The notes under the pieces are model-generated. The model was not told the DNA's origin, searched no databases, and saw only the letters and a list, made by a program, of their open reading frames with translations. 64,000 nt of DNA. Source: Candidatus Omnitrophota bacterium (lineage in GTDB: Bacteria; Omnitrophota; Omnitrophia; Omnitrophales; Aquincolibacteriaceae). Each line of letters opens with the position of its first letter. Position 1 is the first letter of the stretch. The stretch is taken from NCBI GenBank assembly GCA_022711115.1, contig JAKLFP010000004.1, positions 1-64,000 of the forward strand. The letters run 5' to 3'. The translations under genes were made by a program, and so were the position numbers. Positions 30,501-33,707 of this stretch are shown piece by piece.

Positions 30501-33500
30501 TCCGGTCAAATTAAAACTCCAGGAAATGGGACTGGAATTTCCGGAGGCCGGCCGTTCCGAAGTGCGTGCGGGAAAGGGAAGGGATCCCGGTCGTAAAATC
30601 AGTTTAAACGTAAAGGCGCCTCAATGGGGCGATATCGGATTTTCAGATCTCGCATCATTGGAAAGATTTCTCGATGCGCATGCCGCCCAATTTACATCGG
30701 ATGAGCGGATTGTCACGATTGAATTGTCGGGATTGAAAGAGGGAAAAAAATCAACATTGAGACAGATCGCCGCCTCATTTGAAAAACCCAAAACCCGTGC
30801 CAGGGCGGGGCAGATCGCAGAAAAACTTCCCGAAAAGATCCTTTATCTGAAAGCGCGTGATGCTCATCTTGCTGGGGTTCAGAAGATAACGCCGAGTTTG
30901 GAAGTGATCCTTCAGGAGATTCGATTCGCGCAAGGACGTCCGGGGGTGGCAACTCGAATTGAGACTCGGCTGAAAAATATATTTCCCAAGGACAAATCTG
31001 CGAATTTCACTATCACCACAATGTATGAATTGCTCCAACAGGATGTTGAAATACTGCAGGAACATCGCAGGATGGGAGACGAGGTCATCGGTGCTTTGAA
31101 TGAAGCGTTGAATTTCTTTGATTTGCGTTTGACCGGAACAAAGCCGTTTGACGGGGAAGGATATTTGAAGGCCAGGGAGGAGCATGTTGCCGGGACAAAA
31201 AAGATTGTGCCGGATCTGAATATGATTTTGCTTGAGATCCGGTATGGACAAAATCAGCCTGTCAGAGCGGCCCGCCTCGAGACCATTCTCAAAAATTATG
31301 ATATTACCGCGCTGGAGCAACTGCTTGAAAAAAGTGAATCCACATTATTCAAATACCCGCATCTGGGCACGGCGGTCATAGACGCCCTGAAAGAAGCACT
31401 TGCGTTTTACGGACTTCAGTTGGCCCGTTCTGAAATAAGAGCCGACCGAAAGCCTACGCCGGATGGGGTGAGGATGCACGGGCAAATGGTGTTAGAACCA
31501 ACTGTTGTTGATCTGTCAAAGCTTACCAAGTGGCCTCGTGGTACTTTATTGAATCGAGTGATTGTTGCTGCGGATAATTCAAAAACCCTAGCGGCAAAAG
31601 CGACGCTCCCTATCAGCGGTGATATTTTGAATCAGTTACAGGCTTTTTTACATCATTCAGGGAATGACTTGATTGTTAATTCCGGAGATTCCACAGAGCA
31701 ACTAGCGATTTCTCAACAACCTCTATTGGATTTACTATCTGGGGTGGCAAACCGTTATCGTCTTATTGCGCAAGGAGGGCAAATACAATTCACTTATCAC
31801 TCGGATGGTTTTGTGAAAGAGCGAAAGCAAATTCCGGATTGGGATATTGTCAAACGTGAACGCTATGCGGAATTGATGCTGCGCTCATTCTATGCTTCAC
31901 TGGAACGCGTGGCAAAGGATAAAACAGGTCCATTAGCATCTTTACTCCGTGAAGTAAATCCGGAGGAAGTTCGAACATGGGGTACTCAGCGAATGCTGGA
32001 TTTCAAAAAAATAAAAGATAAAGGCACATGGGGGAAACTAGCATCAGGGGAAACGAATTACGTCTTCGAGCTGTTGTCGCCTCGGTTGCAAAGGGAATTG
32101 GGGCGTCTTTATCTTTACGATGCAGGCGGGATATTAACGCTTGAATTTGACGATTGTAAAGTGAACAACGTCTCACAGTTTTCGGAAGAAATCGCAGATG
32201 AAATCAGAACGAAATTCTCTTCCTCTGACGATGCTTATCTCTTTGCTGGTCCTACCTTTGTAGATGTCAGCGTGACAACAAAGGCTCATGCTGTAGAAGA
32301 AAACCTCGAATCATTGCTGGCGGATAAGGAGGACTACACTTTGGTGGTCTTGATGGGGGATGGCTCCAATGATATTCCGACGTTTCAGCTAGCCGATAGA
32401 ATTAGGGCAAAGCATCCAAAAGCTTATGTTTTGATCTTTTTTCTGAATCGAATCTACGATCCATCATTGCCTGACGGGACGTTTGTGACCGAAGAAGCGC
32501 AACTCGCTGGTGCCTTGCCGGTGCTTAGGTATCTGAACGGGATCAGTGGGAGACGGATAGAAGATATCGGTGAAATGTCAGGCGTTTCAAAATGGCATGC
32601 CACAGCCCCTTCTGAAATAAGAGCCGACCGAAAGCCTACGCCGGAAAGTGTTCGGTCGGAACTTCGAGATCTGAATTTTGGAACTGTTGCGACGCCCGCG
32701 GCGCTGTCCTTGCTTAAGGCGTTCAAATTCAATGTGCCCGCCGATTTTGTTCGGGAAGAAAAGAAACCTTGGATCATTGCCGCGGCACGTGCGCTCAGCG
32801 GAATTTTTTCGGCCAAGGCGGTGGCGGCGGAAGCCGAAGGCGGTGTGACGGATGAGAATATAATCAAGGCGAGGCTCTGGATCGCGTTGCAGCTTAAAGA
32901 AATAATCGAACAAAATGCCAAAGATCTTGGCATTTCAGACGAGCGATTAAAAGGCATTCTGGCGAATATTGATCGTATGGCGCTGGATAAAACGGCGGAT
33001 CTGTCTTCGATGGCACAAGGTCCTGTGGTCCACGCGAATCTTCCTGAGATGACGGATGCGCAGTGGCAGGAATTCCTGAAGCAGCTTCCTGTGGTGCTCG
33101 GAGTGGTCGTATCGTTGCATGCGAATTTATTCTTCAATATGCCGGGTGATACGGTTTTGATAAAGGAACGGGAGGCAGAACTTCTCAAAAAAGCTGGAGA
33201 GAGCGGCTTGGGTTTCGCGCCGGACCAGGTGCGGATCTTTGCGATAACCGGGAAAAACTTTTTTGAGTCACTCAAATTGTCCAAGGGAGATGTGAATGCG
33301 GTTTTTGCTTTCGAAGAATCGCAATTGCCCGGGCATCAGAAGAACATCAAGACACGCTGGCTTGCGGATGAAAATGCCGCCGGTCATATGCCGACTTTGG
33401 CCGCGGATATCGCAACTATTCTTTACGCAGCTCTGGATCAGAAGATCGTCGATCCTTACGGGAAGCCTCGCCGTCCTTCCGAGTATAACAGCGGCGTTCT

Positions 33501-33558
33501 TTTGGCGGCCGTGATGAACGCGATTCAGGGTTATCTCCAGATCCGGACCGCTGCCTAA
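12511..33558 (+). CDS. Giant mosaic protein of about 7015 aa with PTS, receiver, GlnD-like, HAD and other domains
   Basis: One uninterrupted frame runs for 21 kb. I chose the ATG at 12511 over the TTG at 12433 because of promoter position and because a signal-like hydrophobic segment follows directly (ending near GAIAQ). In order it carries: a ChaN/TraB-like domain to about 14200; coiled coil; PTS Enzyme I-like (16582-18015); GlnD-like HD/ACT region; three HPr-like domains; two receiver-like domains; an atypical-kinase-like domain; a transmembrane segment (24031-24093); further ChaN-like units; a LIC_10091/methyltransferase-like unit; a winged helix (about 30080-30300); two alpha-CTD-like units; a HAD-like unit; and a C-terminal alpha/beta domain ending QIRTAA. 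RSEVR-type motifs occur 21 times at or near the borders. Several domains keep catalytic residues and others have lost them. The role of the whole is unknown. A sequencing artefact is unlikely, since the frame stays open across divergent units. Confidence 0.85.
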   Translation: MTVSNMKSAMLKGISLFVAIAFFVTTIIWDPSGAIAQSFEFAEQSKIQRDLQQYLYSIPAQWGALSGQWMPPTTSTARTFIVHIQDAHANPEAQRNIKSMLSYLDKKYPGLVIGIEGLKGSLHPEYLDFFTEYPDANRAVIEDLHQKGELNGAELFLLEKYQKRQQTTDYGLKTKDVEVLAAVSSLQSPVSGIEDLGLYRDNLKTYRELLSKRDEVQTLLNPGRAQLEKEISLVLNADLRDFLKERSRRKEGRFDVSTQGDPQLQVYVRYLAQLSSKVLAIDLTDSLEQLRFPNLLRVLLAEQAQRDFDPETAKAQWMKTVQTIRSLVRDTNEKKFSDALSSFAREKGFLPEAESAPSRYSIDRAFYPRKLLEGLFRFAKKHGVKLETQADFLKSWKCIVFQAEIDVNELLQEMASLENGVIRKLARSEKEMVIVRHWEMMDLLEKLLRLELTREEYEKVVAQRSQMEIFTKGSGGLAAFLTKAFHFYKISIERDHAMVENLLSFMPEGKDQKPRVGVLYTGGFHSGGIHDLLRQKGIGYAVLTPRTHAVDHGELYSEVMSGEHADLSAYFKVKNPFATKQEALLFKELLETAAPVLFETYRRSTEEIAKHVSDTMAKHPVLSQAITAELSGPSAVIFHSKPGYRANIPGTAAVMPPAMTGDALYLRQLESQESVWGRSLSAEGFEVTVDFGEAKALTLNVKQTEIISATKSRTVKLDKSIEATMGSLADFQTQSTSAELSPGVFADAVSAVSGTPNTLARSEVRGERKVIDGKILSPIPMLGTILPLDPKGRSSFHWSIPPSAVPEAREKAEAFVEELITSYQGDFKVRKTERVSQKGLLAWIFPAIETKIFSEFLSKKLKVQKKKGIPEKTAIVEHPISQLLTAIEENEEALIYQIKEAYDVSDLIPPEERWNNSARASIAVSELIQLMSDLTQIMYFSENKLDPLPKVRELIVSLSQEKEKFHQEQMEMLDATVLYLAKRKEELVRRRIERKMLFALDQFIQSILSGPELLRDFKPRIEAAIEETAKALDEIMARKLEKISIVIQQKQTEFPEGPDMPDVRKLKEQKALIQDRRDAVLAKKASLLDQLRSSADFQTFQKGVETDLKALEGEIKEAQNYIKEHGSAADQSYLEGNKAGLHQGYAALFRSFEFVANDLEGDFDAHSLTGNGLAEGWDQGRLDAIRARLGNGEAVTKQEWVEAINQILSIRMRLEDYQSMRDNPDILTMLERRDSDAKNLLLKASDPNFFLSKLQLERLNRRLLEAIYPEQLNKAPLFRSLLEKAEDHPERPLLWLFYDDQIFGMLKTRLLMGPYRGHQSFDNATDSGMTGQALVHEVMKQLQETPEEEVVQDGSEVSYILVVPPGTTDEKVTPQIERYGRQIKGIVGIDAMPYTHWVALIRGRSHKIPVLLVLSNNAGDLLKQQGTRAILMPQSEENGALILNPNNDDLAEEKKKALELQRLRAAQIRMRQLIAPVRLAVNIDASNAGALTQANKQGGSVVSAGLVRTDVIQSAVAEKMKHLATNTATSKFDPEAWLDGFGRSEVRMSFSLMERFSKWDPKGRGNPDAIHAILAVRSGTYEEVLKQQAFVGEDVPLRTLDLQRDSKNRSVLEMLEKIAEEHPLSTVRKDPSKPISGFNFYENSSIGELMLALEMAAMIIAYQKICQTVPKGQRGRLVPLFPLIETHAQFEWIKQKIWPLAQRIALWEIANRSGFDAVKIERAEKDIQKIGSETKFGIMVEYMSLLTGPELELFLRDPDIVRFNVGNNDLVKNYWERKGLRVNRENPASGFLLERLAPDLITGLEELIRRAQKVGKKVCFCGGMAESGKFLLAVEWWRRQIGTPDMAAKDSPISVSGTGDGVSQVNYALQVFRGIPGEELETVFGSSQQGSELDMRAKELSSRYLSISEAISVLVEEWQERYERAGFQYGLYRLNIHPENDLGGSKEFVSLKKVVRAWLANNEPDLLKLQLSEKDTAEKEEVRRILTYLADHKMMIRANIERILEAFDFIESVREVHQELQTQDPEKFSGNLYPAIMGEFVNAWEKTWRKKYHRSESERPKWLSEGKTNGDKSPEGDKKEEQRINDFYKHYHTQATIIFKANRRTLHEIDASLIRPTYSHEEPIEEFKGYDGLMHKIKIQTRHGLTFSLQRGRKGEEAGQYVHVENALENFRARPELMLKVFAIAAERGAYISHRTQWAMEELQRELESDLESQTTQGSAKGRQEGLKLAFNTFFGKLLRLNDPNSNIAYVLWRMEEYYFLAQHVPYFRELNRYSLKDGTIFPLQMQTLQTMETLEGLYRQQDDFVNHRAARVFRQLRADPGLLQLARLAVLLHPMIENETGSYFTEENVSRITKQFLEGLGIHDMTLERRLVWLMFHQHGFARYGLLSLQDIEKKVNEIVKSEGAELHLFSVLYAVTFAKQATEANPESRIMLPRQGADNPLASLDKFFLAGQALLAHAAKVPVSTAALTAHDAVTVANYEVTKGRKAEVFSQLQSLVISQDWKSILDDYLANTLGGKYPALRQLLIQTLTSPDLFQKLFERFSARTSTYYMQTMDTGSLLKQLLFYRHLLYLRENKDHYARATVFFPLPHQYNEAYEVIIGAGFDEVGEAALDTRVLYENGFFVENAAIRNPPDEPVLIRFVGHFPHGENMALIQKKIVSDLSAVFAPITSGKKFWRISLRVPTDTEMRFERADEVYEDQAIYVPKTDAWVGSPTRAIFDAKPVDYYGRRVSVLHVSIGSSNWRGQLLVLLTTLSWLQELDINGLQFEQIKGFPPETQVFVTKKGEPLAPDQQALIARRVAEILDMKPITIQSKEAFPAKPVERAETVTQTLKINPLARLHFRPAAQIIKLLNDYRVHRATLRFGDHPDIDLKSLNKVVAAGIKGDPQQEVQVTIVLEGKNRRKLEEVMEKIAENVIAIHGEEEEQVKLFQPVQRSELRSQPFGFIGQLAGQVLKKQFRFPDLGFHKARSEVREEVTRQAKITNKKGIHERPAGQIVKVGENYPRLEIFFENEGIKEWGKGVMALLMLAAKKGSQVTITASGSRHDIEAYFQELAGLVDESEPGREKIFLFPKRAELRLPSSGFMAGLMGTVSETATFQRSEIRGQFVKEYQIGNELGIHARPAAQIAKLIREPKYASLQIEIEDLDSGMEPVISSSATLQMDIQMLAAKKGHKIKFTVEGSKALADAFFYKLKSLKDDDSHEDIFKEISQGPALSSGRSEMREEGAAPASFLQRPIKKILLADDSLFVRVVLGKILDGTGAKFELLAVQDGQEALDQIERFNPDAILTDVHMPKLSGPEWVMQAVQKPQFSNIPVVFMSDLTEMPDALHIAMNVLAEQHPVHFLHKKDAGNRTILLDLFQNPNAQNFNRWPGRSEMRGFEKYPVFMGGFLDPDYHAKTKGNVLLFLKSSLTRTGLTVVADSVDEKLPPAVAILRLSSPSTKNNIRKLKALNPNVKIILITGGTAFFTEEQLHTMGADKLLYMPFASNTELADVVHEYIRSAQAIPEAQTPVSVRQMDPASIFQPITEKDEVLIEQLFGKLEAWQFDDLRRRLLRDTQTGNIYLVKYESELNPLEAKRFMWSTKDDLERQLLMTELFRRLDGNAVDTLVPDDAERWRIAQYLDLSPQQASTLHLVSLASNYKLSDKAVKQNDFNRAMTRHLVLAVLTRWYDYHTGNHGPLADARIPMTFDHEQAFHPSLAGIDDFTRRFIPNYFGNISLEQMLSMLDLNELTRSVEAVRSFDLQTFKTDFERKYAGGFSRERFYESYFKSLVHWQHSFDTDIKRFFEILFSSQLKSFMPSQITRPLPTLEQIQVALVPAPRSELRSLKPKQEPKQKPKLIVLVGTVSLIGAGILLSLAWDRLFNPQYLRVREFQRQALQNQPPILTEMAEGIGFRHQTLRNWEGMDQVEVFYGGHAHPALSQGIVDVSKKVLHEKGQWVLALEDAQALLDSGMPIVAADNIALLALREESQAPLIDPWKGLDHLSEPVIRGVAAKLGKNYEETRDAVFFEKWLEQVRIALLTNPNAVVHEIFLEAINDLAFLGEHDPEQTKLVFKRIIKELEDPAHAQSFLELVNKIAPTSNQVRMELGGQRLKAQLQQMPEKKLLILMGPSYGPIFGLPSLENPSYQPFSPQELSNGFLLLNKIGLPEYKSPPRAEVRAMGAVEVTMTDRGISVKLGEAKGQSWEGNQFFMLAQFLKKQGIKPADFRSEKTEGQRGTVPVLTIGKTKIPQPDAKSETTRAAIELAILDLMTQPDEKKWDVIPLVSSPEEAFAQSLNSLQLPPYESWVIELQQAVEAGLQIHTVQTVGGREETKYTYGPLGMYLRSRLKDPPAKFLAVVQQMTSNSQSQPFKLLFQLAQSHFLADRDGKLPLLIPMGRKESSQEVLGMENPARQKVWMDGREVAQFLKPMLQENQPVRVYIAREVTPKGVSEDHDGKIWKQEGRIFYQNGVFKGELQPTDLVLMDAEGMLHFIPFPSPHLVTHQGNPAVTSTATEAFISHIQFAQATYPRVFLQARSEVRNRILSPFYRKMLQGGKGASESLSYMMEFQNRADTILNALDQPVLPHYLQGLPDIDDIVDRAKNVLEKITGEMQANVSLGSQMQSNNMLTLYKLGQDFLESLGDLRRIAQGTSFDNEFGISELITLFSKAAGLDNDANQPAVIGDENYRVLKNIFQKTAQARAEVRGATKLDGIKLTGQLTSNVFQEIAYRLRANPEPFLALDLPLIKSTNKKPSSQSTQKRIEVYFPGIPATPMQMVEIKSVSKVRSEVREDVREYLERQFQRIQRTSYFAPNAEAFYSKEKVSGREVHTLSVQHLSQRALEILYRDVLPEVLKNPEEWLFVVESESQEERELFRKATGIPYEIPEESFALEIAKTFKIPVATPSPILPLLSLEVTQEFERKGMNAGKPFQFAALDLRYEALARGKEFSWSAVKSGLITEYARQWKVDPKVLDKAYEELRQIAWKIPSELANIYKEMSRLLTETANGLMRSKMRSVLEQHDQKTKVFILTGSLHAKEATDEVKAYMAEHPRSEVRDASAAALTVPVPPKQSVIVEGDEATKLLNALVMIADDQTIFDIGVLPTTVWEYDPPNASFEFSDRSRDAASAYITIRKTDYLIVDSKGRVIYVPVIDPDLSKHPALEYKKQFVVATADALLGKPSSDFTTNLPSPGQTQEGNWTVLSLQELIDQYGEKIQRQEKTSHATESDPAVMAALQNLSEEMGGRTLGGLSIMGAEEIQGLTMFASNWAQKRQLILDKLETFPDLELRKIFDSLDLSVSKEMSALLAKFRNYDDLGKEIRSSVGKGNSVDFYRRKQAEFRDLKNRKQAFAMSIDDRLIDWNGKLAELEEGTGIRSEVREGAIGEPFESDHGMPLQSLKAVFDQLTLFDSLDKNLAQKLIEKGSQSRFTFYLNNGSRKEGLAQASNPTSVTITNGDVIPWDDIEAAEAFLTVQDSKELWRGTFLLSNESFLARDKFAVSGLGRPEKTVHIGLAGMFNFDMLAARKTGYAILLDKNERQIEAFRLMRNVIGAAINSTEFVRSFLDALQKRYDYFFPNHEEFEKFSESFKFGLTQSDSWLGNAEDFDWIRNMFREGRILSYRADVANANLFRAIGDWMGRQQLELDSVYLSNVPEWLLENRGGGIVRKNVAGFYQGLLPLLLPQTLIIEAYENPFPSDELLPRRRFNQKEWTRDFEGRVTRKLQAPIESLAAAFPIATPGFRSEVRGDGRESSETYIANRNLSRLVSRLESWLEDFVEGQAVDLDRMALFRAEIDRLEKEMGYPPQNSRRANLGRAIINFLEACHLPSPNLKLASQYRDQVGRIESSLNQAQHGPWKKSAQEVLNNMNLYLNRAEVRTKPERNYESFALALLNDHDIGTQPFTMRQLQAKGLRFPYDYIYNAIILYGYLEKGPVAGGAQTYRLTAKGREAAKQEQTQLKPWETPYLFSIQPRWIPARGKDYEPSVTERLQKAWPSLKQLPPALRTDKYIGQLIGVRANYPVKLKLQEMGLEFPEAGRSEVRAGKGRDPGRKISLNVKAPQWGDIGFSDLASLERFLDAHAAQFTSDERIVTIELSGLKEGKKSTLRQIAASFEKPKTRARAGQIAEKLPEKILYLKARDAHLAGVQKITPSLEVILQEIRFAQGRPGVATRIETRLKNIFPKDKSANFTITTMYELLQQDVEILQEHRRMGDEVIGALNEALNFFDLRLTGTKPFDGEGYLKAREEHVAGTKKIVPDLNMILLEIRYGQNQPVRAARLETILKNYDITALEQLLEKSESTLFKYPHLGTAVIDALKEALAFYGLQLARSEIRADRKPTPDGVRMHGQMVLEPTVVDLSKLTKWPRGTLLNRVIVAADNSKTLAAKATLPISGDILNQLQAFLHHSGNDLIVNSGDSTEQLAISQQPLLDLLSGVANRYRLIAQGGQIQFTYHSDGFVKERKQIPDWDIVKRERYAELMLRSFYASLERVAKDKTGPLASLLREVNPEEVRTWGTQRMLDFKKIKDKGTWGKLASGETNYVFELLSPRLQRELGRLYLYDAGGILTLEFDDCKVNNVSQFSEEIADEIRTKFSSSDDAYLFAGPTFVDVSVTTKAHAVEENLESLLADKEDYTLVVLMGDGSNDIPTFQLADRIRAKHPKAYVLIFFLNRIYDPSLPDGTFVTEEAQLAGALPVLRYLNGISGRRIEDIGEMSGVSKWHATAPSEIRADRKPTPESVRSELRDLNFGTVATPAALSLLKAFKFNVPADFVREEKKPWIIAAARALSGIFSAKAVAAEAEGGVTDENIIKARLWIALQLKEIIEQNAKDLGISDERLKGILANIDRMALDKTADLSSMAQGPVVHANLPEMTDAQWQEFLKQLPVVLGVVVSLHANLFFNMPGDTVLIKEREAELLKKAGESGLGFAPDQVRIFAITGKNFFESLKLSKGDVNAVFAFEESQLPGHQKNIKTRWLADENAAGHMPTLAADIATILYAALDQKIVDPYGKPRRPSEYNSGVLLAAVMNAIQGYLQIRTAA
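12754..14160 (+). other. ChaN/TraB-like N-terminal domain of the 7015-aa protein
   Basis: It starts with 'IVHIQDAHANPEAQRNI' and 'VIGIEGLKG' and ends with 'VLYTGGFHSGGIHDLL' (GGFH near 14074). This is the layout of ChaN/TraB/EreA-like proteins: an early His-rich strand, an acidic 'E' strand and a late G-x-H strand. The same domain opens the 3478-aa protein, so it is a shared N-terminal head of these giants. The function in this setting is not known; ChaN binds haem, EreA hydrolyses macrolides, and neither can be assumed. Confidence 0.55.
16582..18015 (+). other. PTS Enzyme I-like phosphotransfer module
   Basis: The swivelling phosphohistidine part is 'GIDAMPYTHWVALIRG' (His codon 16696-16698), equivalent to the G-G-x-T-S-H-T segment of Enzyme I. 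After an RSEVR seam at 17137-17151 comes the PEP-binding barrel: 'PLRTLDLQRD' (family R-T-L-D-x-G-G-D), 'FPLIETHAQFEWIK', 'FGIMVEYMSLL', 'FNVGNNDLVKNY' (family G-T-N-D-L-x-Q-Y) and 'VCFCGGMAES' (family M-C-G-E-x-A-G-D, with the catalytic Cys kept). Enzyme I moves phosphate from PEP to HPr. All main catalytic positions look present. PPDK/PEP synthase is less likely because of the R-T-L-D motif. Confidence 0.8.
18760..20940 (+). other. GlnD-like region (HD remnant and ACT-like domains)
   Basis: The order follows the second half of PII uridylyltransferase: 'NALENFRARPELMLKVFAIA...YISHRTQ', then 'LWRMEEYYFLAQHVPYFREL', then an HD-like helical core ('RLAVLLHPMIEN', 'LVWLMFHQHG'), then ACT-like strands ('ARATVFFPLPHQYNEAYEVI', 'RVSVLHVSIGSSNWRGQLLV'). 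The metal-binding His and His-Asp pairs of the HD domain are not seen (for example HP instead of HD), so uridylyl-removing activity is probably lost. No nucleotidyltransferase domain was found in front. GlnD senses glutamine and modifies PII in other bacteria. Confidence 0.6.
21001..22125 (+). other. Three HPr-like phosphocarrier domains in tandem
   Basis: Domains lie at about 21001-21300, 21436-21735 and 21829-22125. Their active-site segments are 'RLHFRPAAQI', 'GIHERPAGQI' and 'GIHARPAAQI', matching the HPr signature G-L-H-x-R-P-A with the phosphorylated His in all three. The second half of each has the HPr 'L-A-A-K-K-G' or equivalent turn. The regulatory Ser of HPr is present as 'LKSLN' only in the first. 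They are separated by RSELR/RSEVR and RAELR/RSEIR pairs, each pair enclosing a short G-F-(I/M)-x-G/Q-L linker. They sit downstream of the Enzyme I module in the same chain, so intramolecular phosphate transfer is conceivable. Confidence 0.85.
22225..22620 (+). other. CheY-like receiver domain
   Basis: It has the acidic pair in 'LLADDSLFVR' (Asp codons 22246 and 22249), the phospho-acceptor Asp in 'AILTDVHMPKLSGPEW' (codon 22384), the Ser of 'VVFMSD' and the Lys of 'FLHKKD'. All five receiver positions are present, so it should be phosphorylatable. RSEMR lies on each side (22171-22185 and 22636-22650). Confidence 0.85.
22651..23030 (+). other. Degenerate second receiver-like domain
   Basis: It has the same alternation of strands and helices ('NVLLFLKSSLTRTGL', 'VAILRLSSPS', 'VKIILITGG', 'KLLYMPFASNTEL'), but lacks the acidic pair and has L-R-L-S where the phospho-acceptor Asp belongs. 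It is probably a non-phosphorylated partner or fossil of the receiver just before it. Confidence 0.55.
23086..23910 (+). other. Atypical-kinase-like domain
   Basis: Early strand 'GNIYLVKYE' offers an ATP-binding Lys, followed by a helix with Glu ('ERQLLMTELFRRL'). Later 'YDYHTGNHGPL' and 'PMTFDHEQAF' look like the catalytic loop (D..H..N) and metal-binding D-H-x-x-A-F of HipA/FAM20/PI3-PI4-kinase-like enzymes. The match rests on motif order only, and the family is not assigned. Confidence 0.4.
24031..24093 (+). other. Transmembrane segment in the middle of the 7015-aa protein
   Basis: About 21 uncharged residues (LIVLVGTVSLIG...LSLAW) follow a Lys/Pro-rich stretch (KPKQEPKQKPK) and precede charged sequence. 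It lies about 3840 residues into the chain, just after RSELR at 23977-23991. With the N-terminal hydrophobic segment this gives two possible membrane passes. If the N-terminal one is an uncleaved anchor with its C-terminal side outside, the PTS and receiver domains would be periplasmic. Confidence 0.75.
26827..27606 (+). other. Further ChaN/TraB-like unit in the 7015-aa protein
   Basis: A strand 'EEWLFVVESES' is followed by helical sequence and a closing 'TKVFILTGSLHAKEA', the same beginning-and-end pattern as the N-terminal domain. It is bounded by RSEVR at 26812-26826 and 27607-27621. A related pattern is seen at about 24230-24880 ('VFYGGHAHPAL', 'LALEDAQALL', 'LLILMGPSYG'). These may be internal copies of one ancestral unit, but similarity is weak. 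Confidence 0.4.
28588..29667 (+). other. LIC_10091/methyltransferase-like unit
   Basis: The segment 'HIGLAGMFNFDMLAARKTGYAILLDKNERQIEAFRLM' region and the later 'SVYLSNVPEWL' recall the Rossmann-type LIC_10091-like proteins, in which a glycine-poor loop, a strand ending in Asp and an S-N-V strand occur in this order. It is bounded by RSEVR at 28573-28587 and 29668-29682. Activity is not predictable. Confidence 0.4.
30840..31425 (+). repeat. Two tandem units ending in RNA polymerase alpha-CTD-like helices
   Basis: Two units of about 95 residues begin 'YLKARDAHLAGVQKI' (30844) and 'YLKAREEHVAGTKKI' (about 31162). Each ends in a helix-hairpin pattern (second unit: 'LEQLLEKSESTLFKYPHLG' then 'VIDALKEALAFYGLQL') very like the alpha-subunit C-terminal domain, where the same helices bind DNA. 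The resemblance is in pattern and not in a unique motif. Confidence 0.5.
31423..31463 (+). repeat. Left copy of direct repeat flanking the HAD unit
   Basis: This 41-bp stretch matches 32605-32645 at 40 of 41 positions, with 36 contiguous identical bases (31428-31463 and 32610-32645). It encodes A-R-S-E-I-R-A-D-R-K-P-T-P. The two copies start exactly 1182 bases (394 codons) apart, so removal or gain of the unit keeps the frame. The single mismatch turns the first Arg of the motif into Pro in the right copy. Confidence 0.95.
31464..32607 (+). other. HAD phosphatase-like unit between direct repeats
   Basis: Motif I is 'VIVAADNSKTL' (Asp codon 31573), motif II-like 'LIVNSGDS', a Lys in 'VSVTTKAHAVEENL', and motif IV 'LMGDGSNDIPTF' (Asp codons 32359 and 32371). 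The order and the G-D-G-x-N-D signature are those of Cof/trehalose-phosphatase-type HAD hydrolases. The second motif I Asp (general acid) is Ser here, so catalysis is uncertain. The unit sits exactly between two copies of a 36-bp repeat that includes the RSEIR motif. Confidence 0.65.
32605..32645 (+). repeat. Right copy of direct repeat flanking the HAD unit
   Basis: Matches 31423-31463 with one mismatch. It is followed within 10 bases by another RSELR motif (32653-32667) that opens the C-terminal domain of the giant protein. Confidence 0.95.
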
Positions 33559-33569
33559 GATACCGTAAC

Positions 33570-33628
33570 AACACCCGGTGTTAGGCTTTGTGTCCATGAA
33601 GATCAAACGTCGGGTGTTATGGTTTTTT
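33570..33628 (+). terminator. Terminator after the 7015-aa gene
   Basis: AACACCCG (33570-33577) pairs with CGGGTGTT (33611-33618), followed by ATGG and six T. The loop is long (33 nt); a compact alternative hairpin AACACC/GGTGTT forms at 33570-33582. Confidence 0.55.
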
Positions 33629-33636
33629 GAATAATC

Positions 33637-33664
33637 TTGGTTTTTTTTCCAAAAACGGTATAAT
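33637..33664 (+). promoter_or_regulatory. Promoter of tRNA-Glu
   Basis: TTGGTT (33637-33642) and TATAAT (33659-33664) with a 16-base spacer. Predicted start lies about 37 bases before the tRNA. Confidence 0.55.
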
Positions 33665-33707
33665 TCACAACTCCAGTATTGACATTATTTCTGTAGCTCT
33701 AAACCGC

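Larger units (their letters stand above)
14791..32667 (+). repeat. Interspersed R-(S/A)-E-x-R seam motif, 21 copies
   Basis: Copies start at 14791, 17137, 21319, 21421, 21736, 21814, 22171, 22636, 23977, 24979, 26062, 26557, 26812, 27607, 28573, 29668, 30061, 30553, 31426, 32608 (PSEIR variant) and 32653, all in frame. Five more lie in the two upstream genes (473, 614, 3347, 3404, 11564). Common DNA form is CGTTCCGARGTGAGG. The first Arg is CGN in every intact copy, while the last Arg is AGA/AGG in about 15 and CGN in about 11. Third positions vary widely, so the peptide as well as the DNA seems constrained. None was noticed in the ordinary genes of the window. Confidence 0.9.

Noticed and set aside
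32454-33284. Minus-strand open frame of 276 codons within the giant gene
   Set aside because: Ser/Ala-rich with no motif, no ribosome-binding site, and fully inside a clear plus-strand domain; it is a shadow frame.
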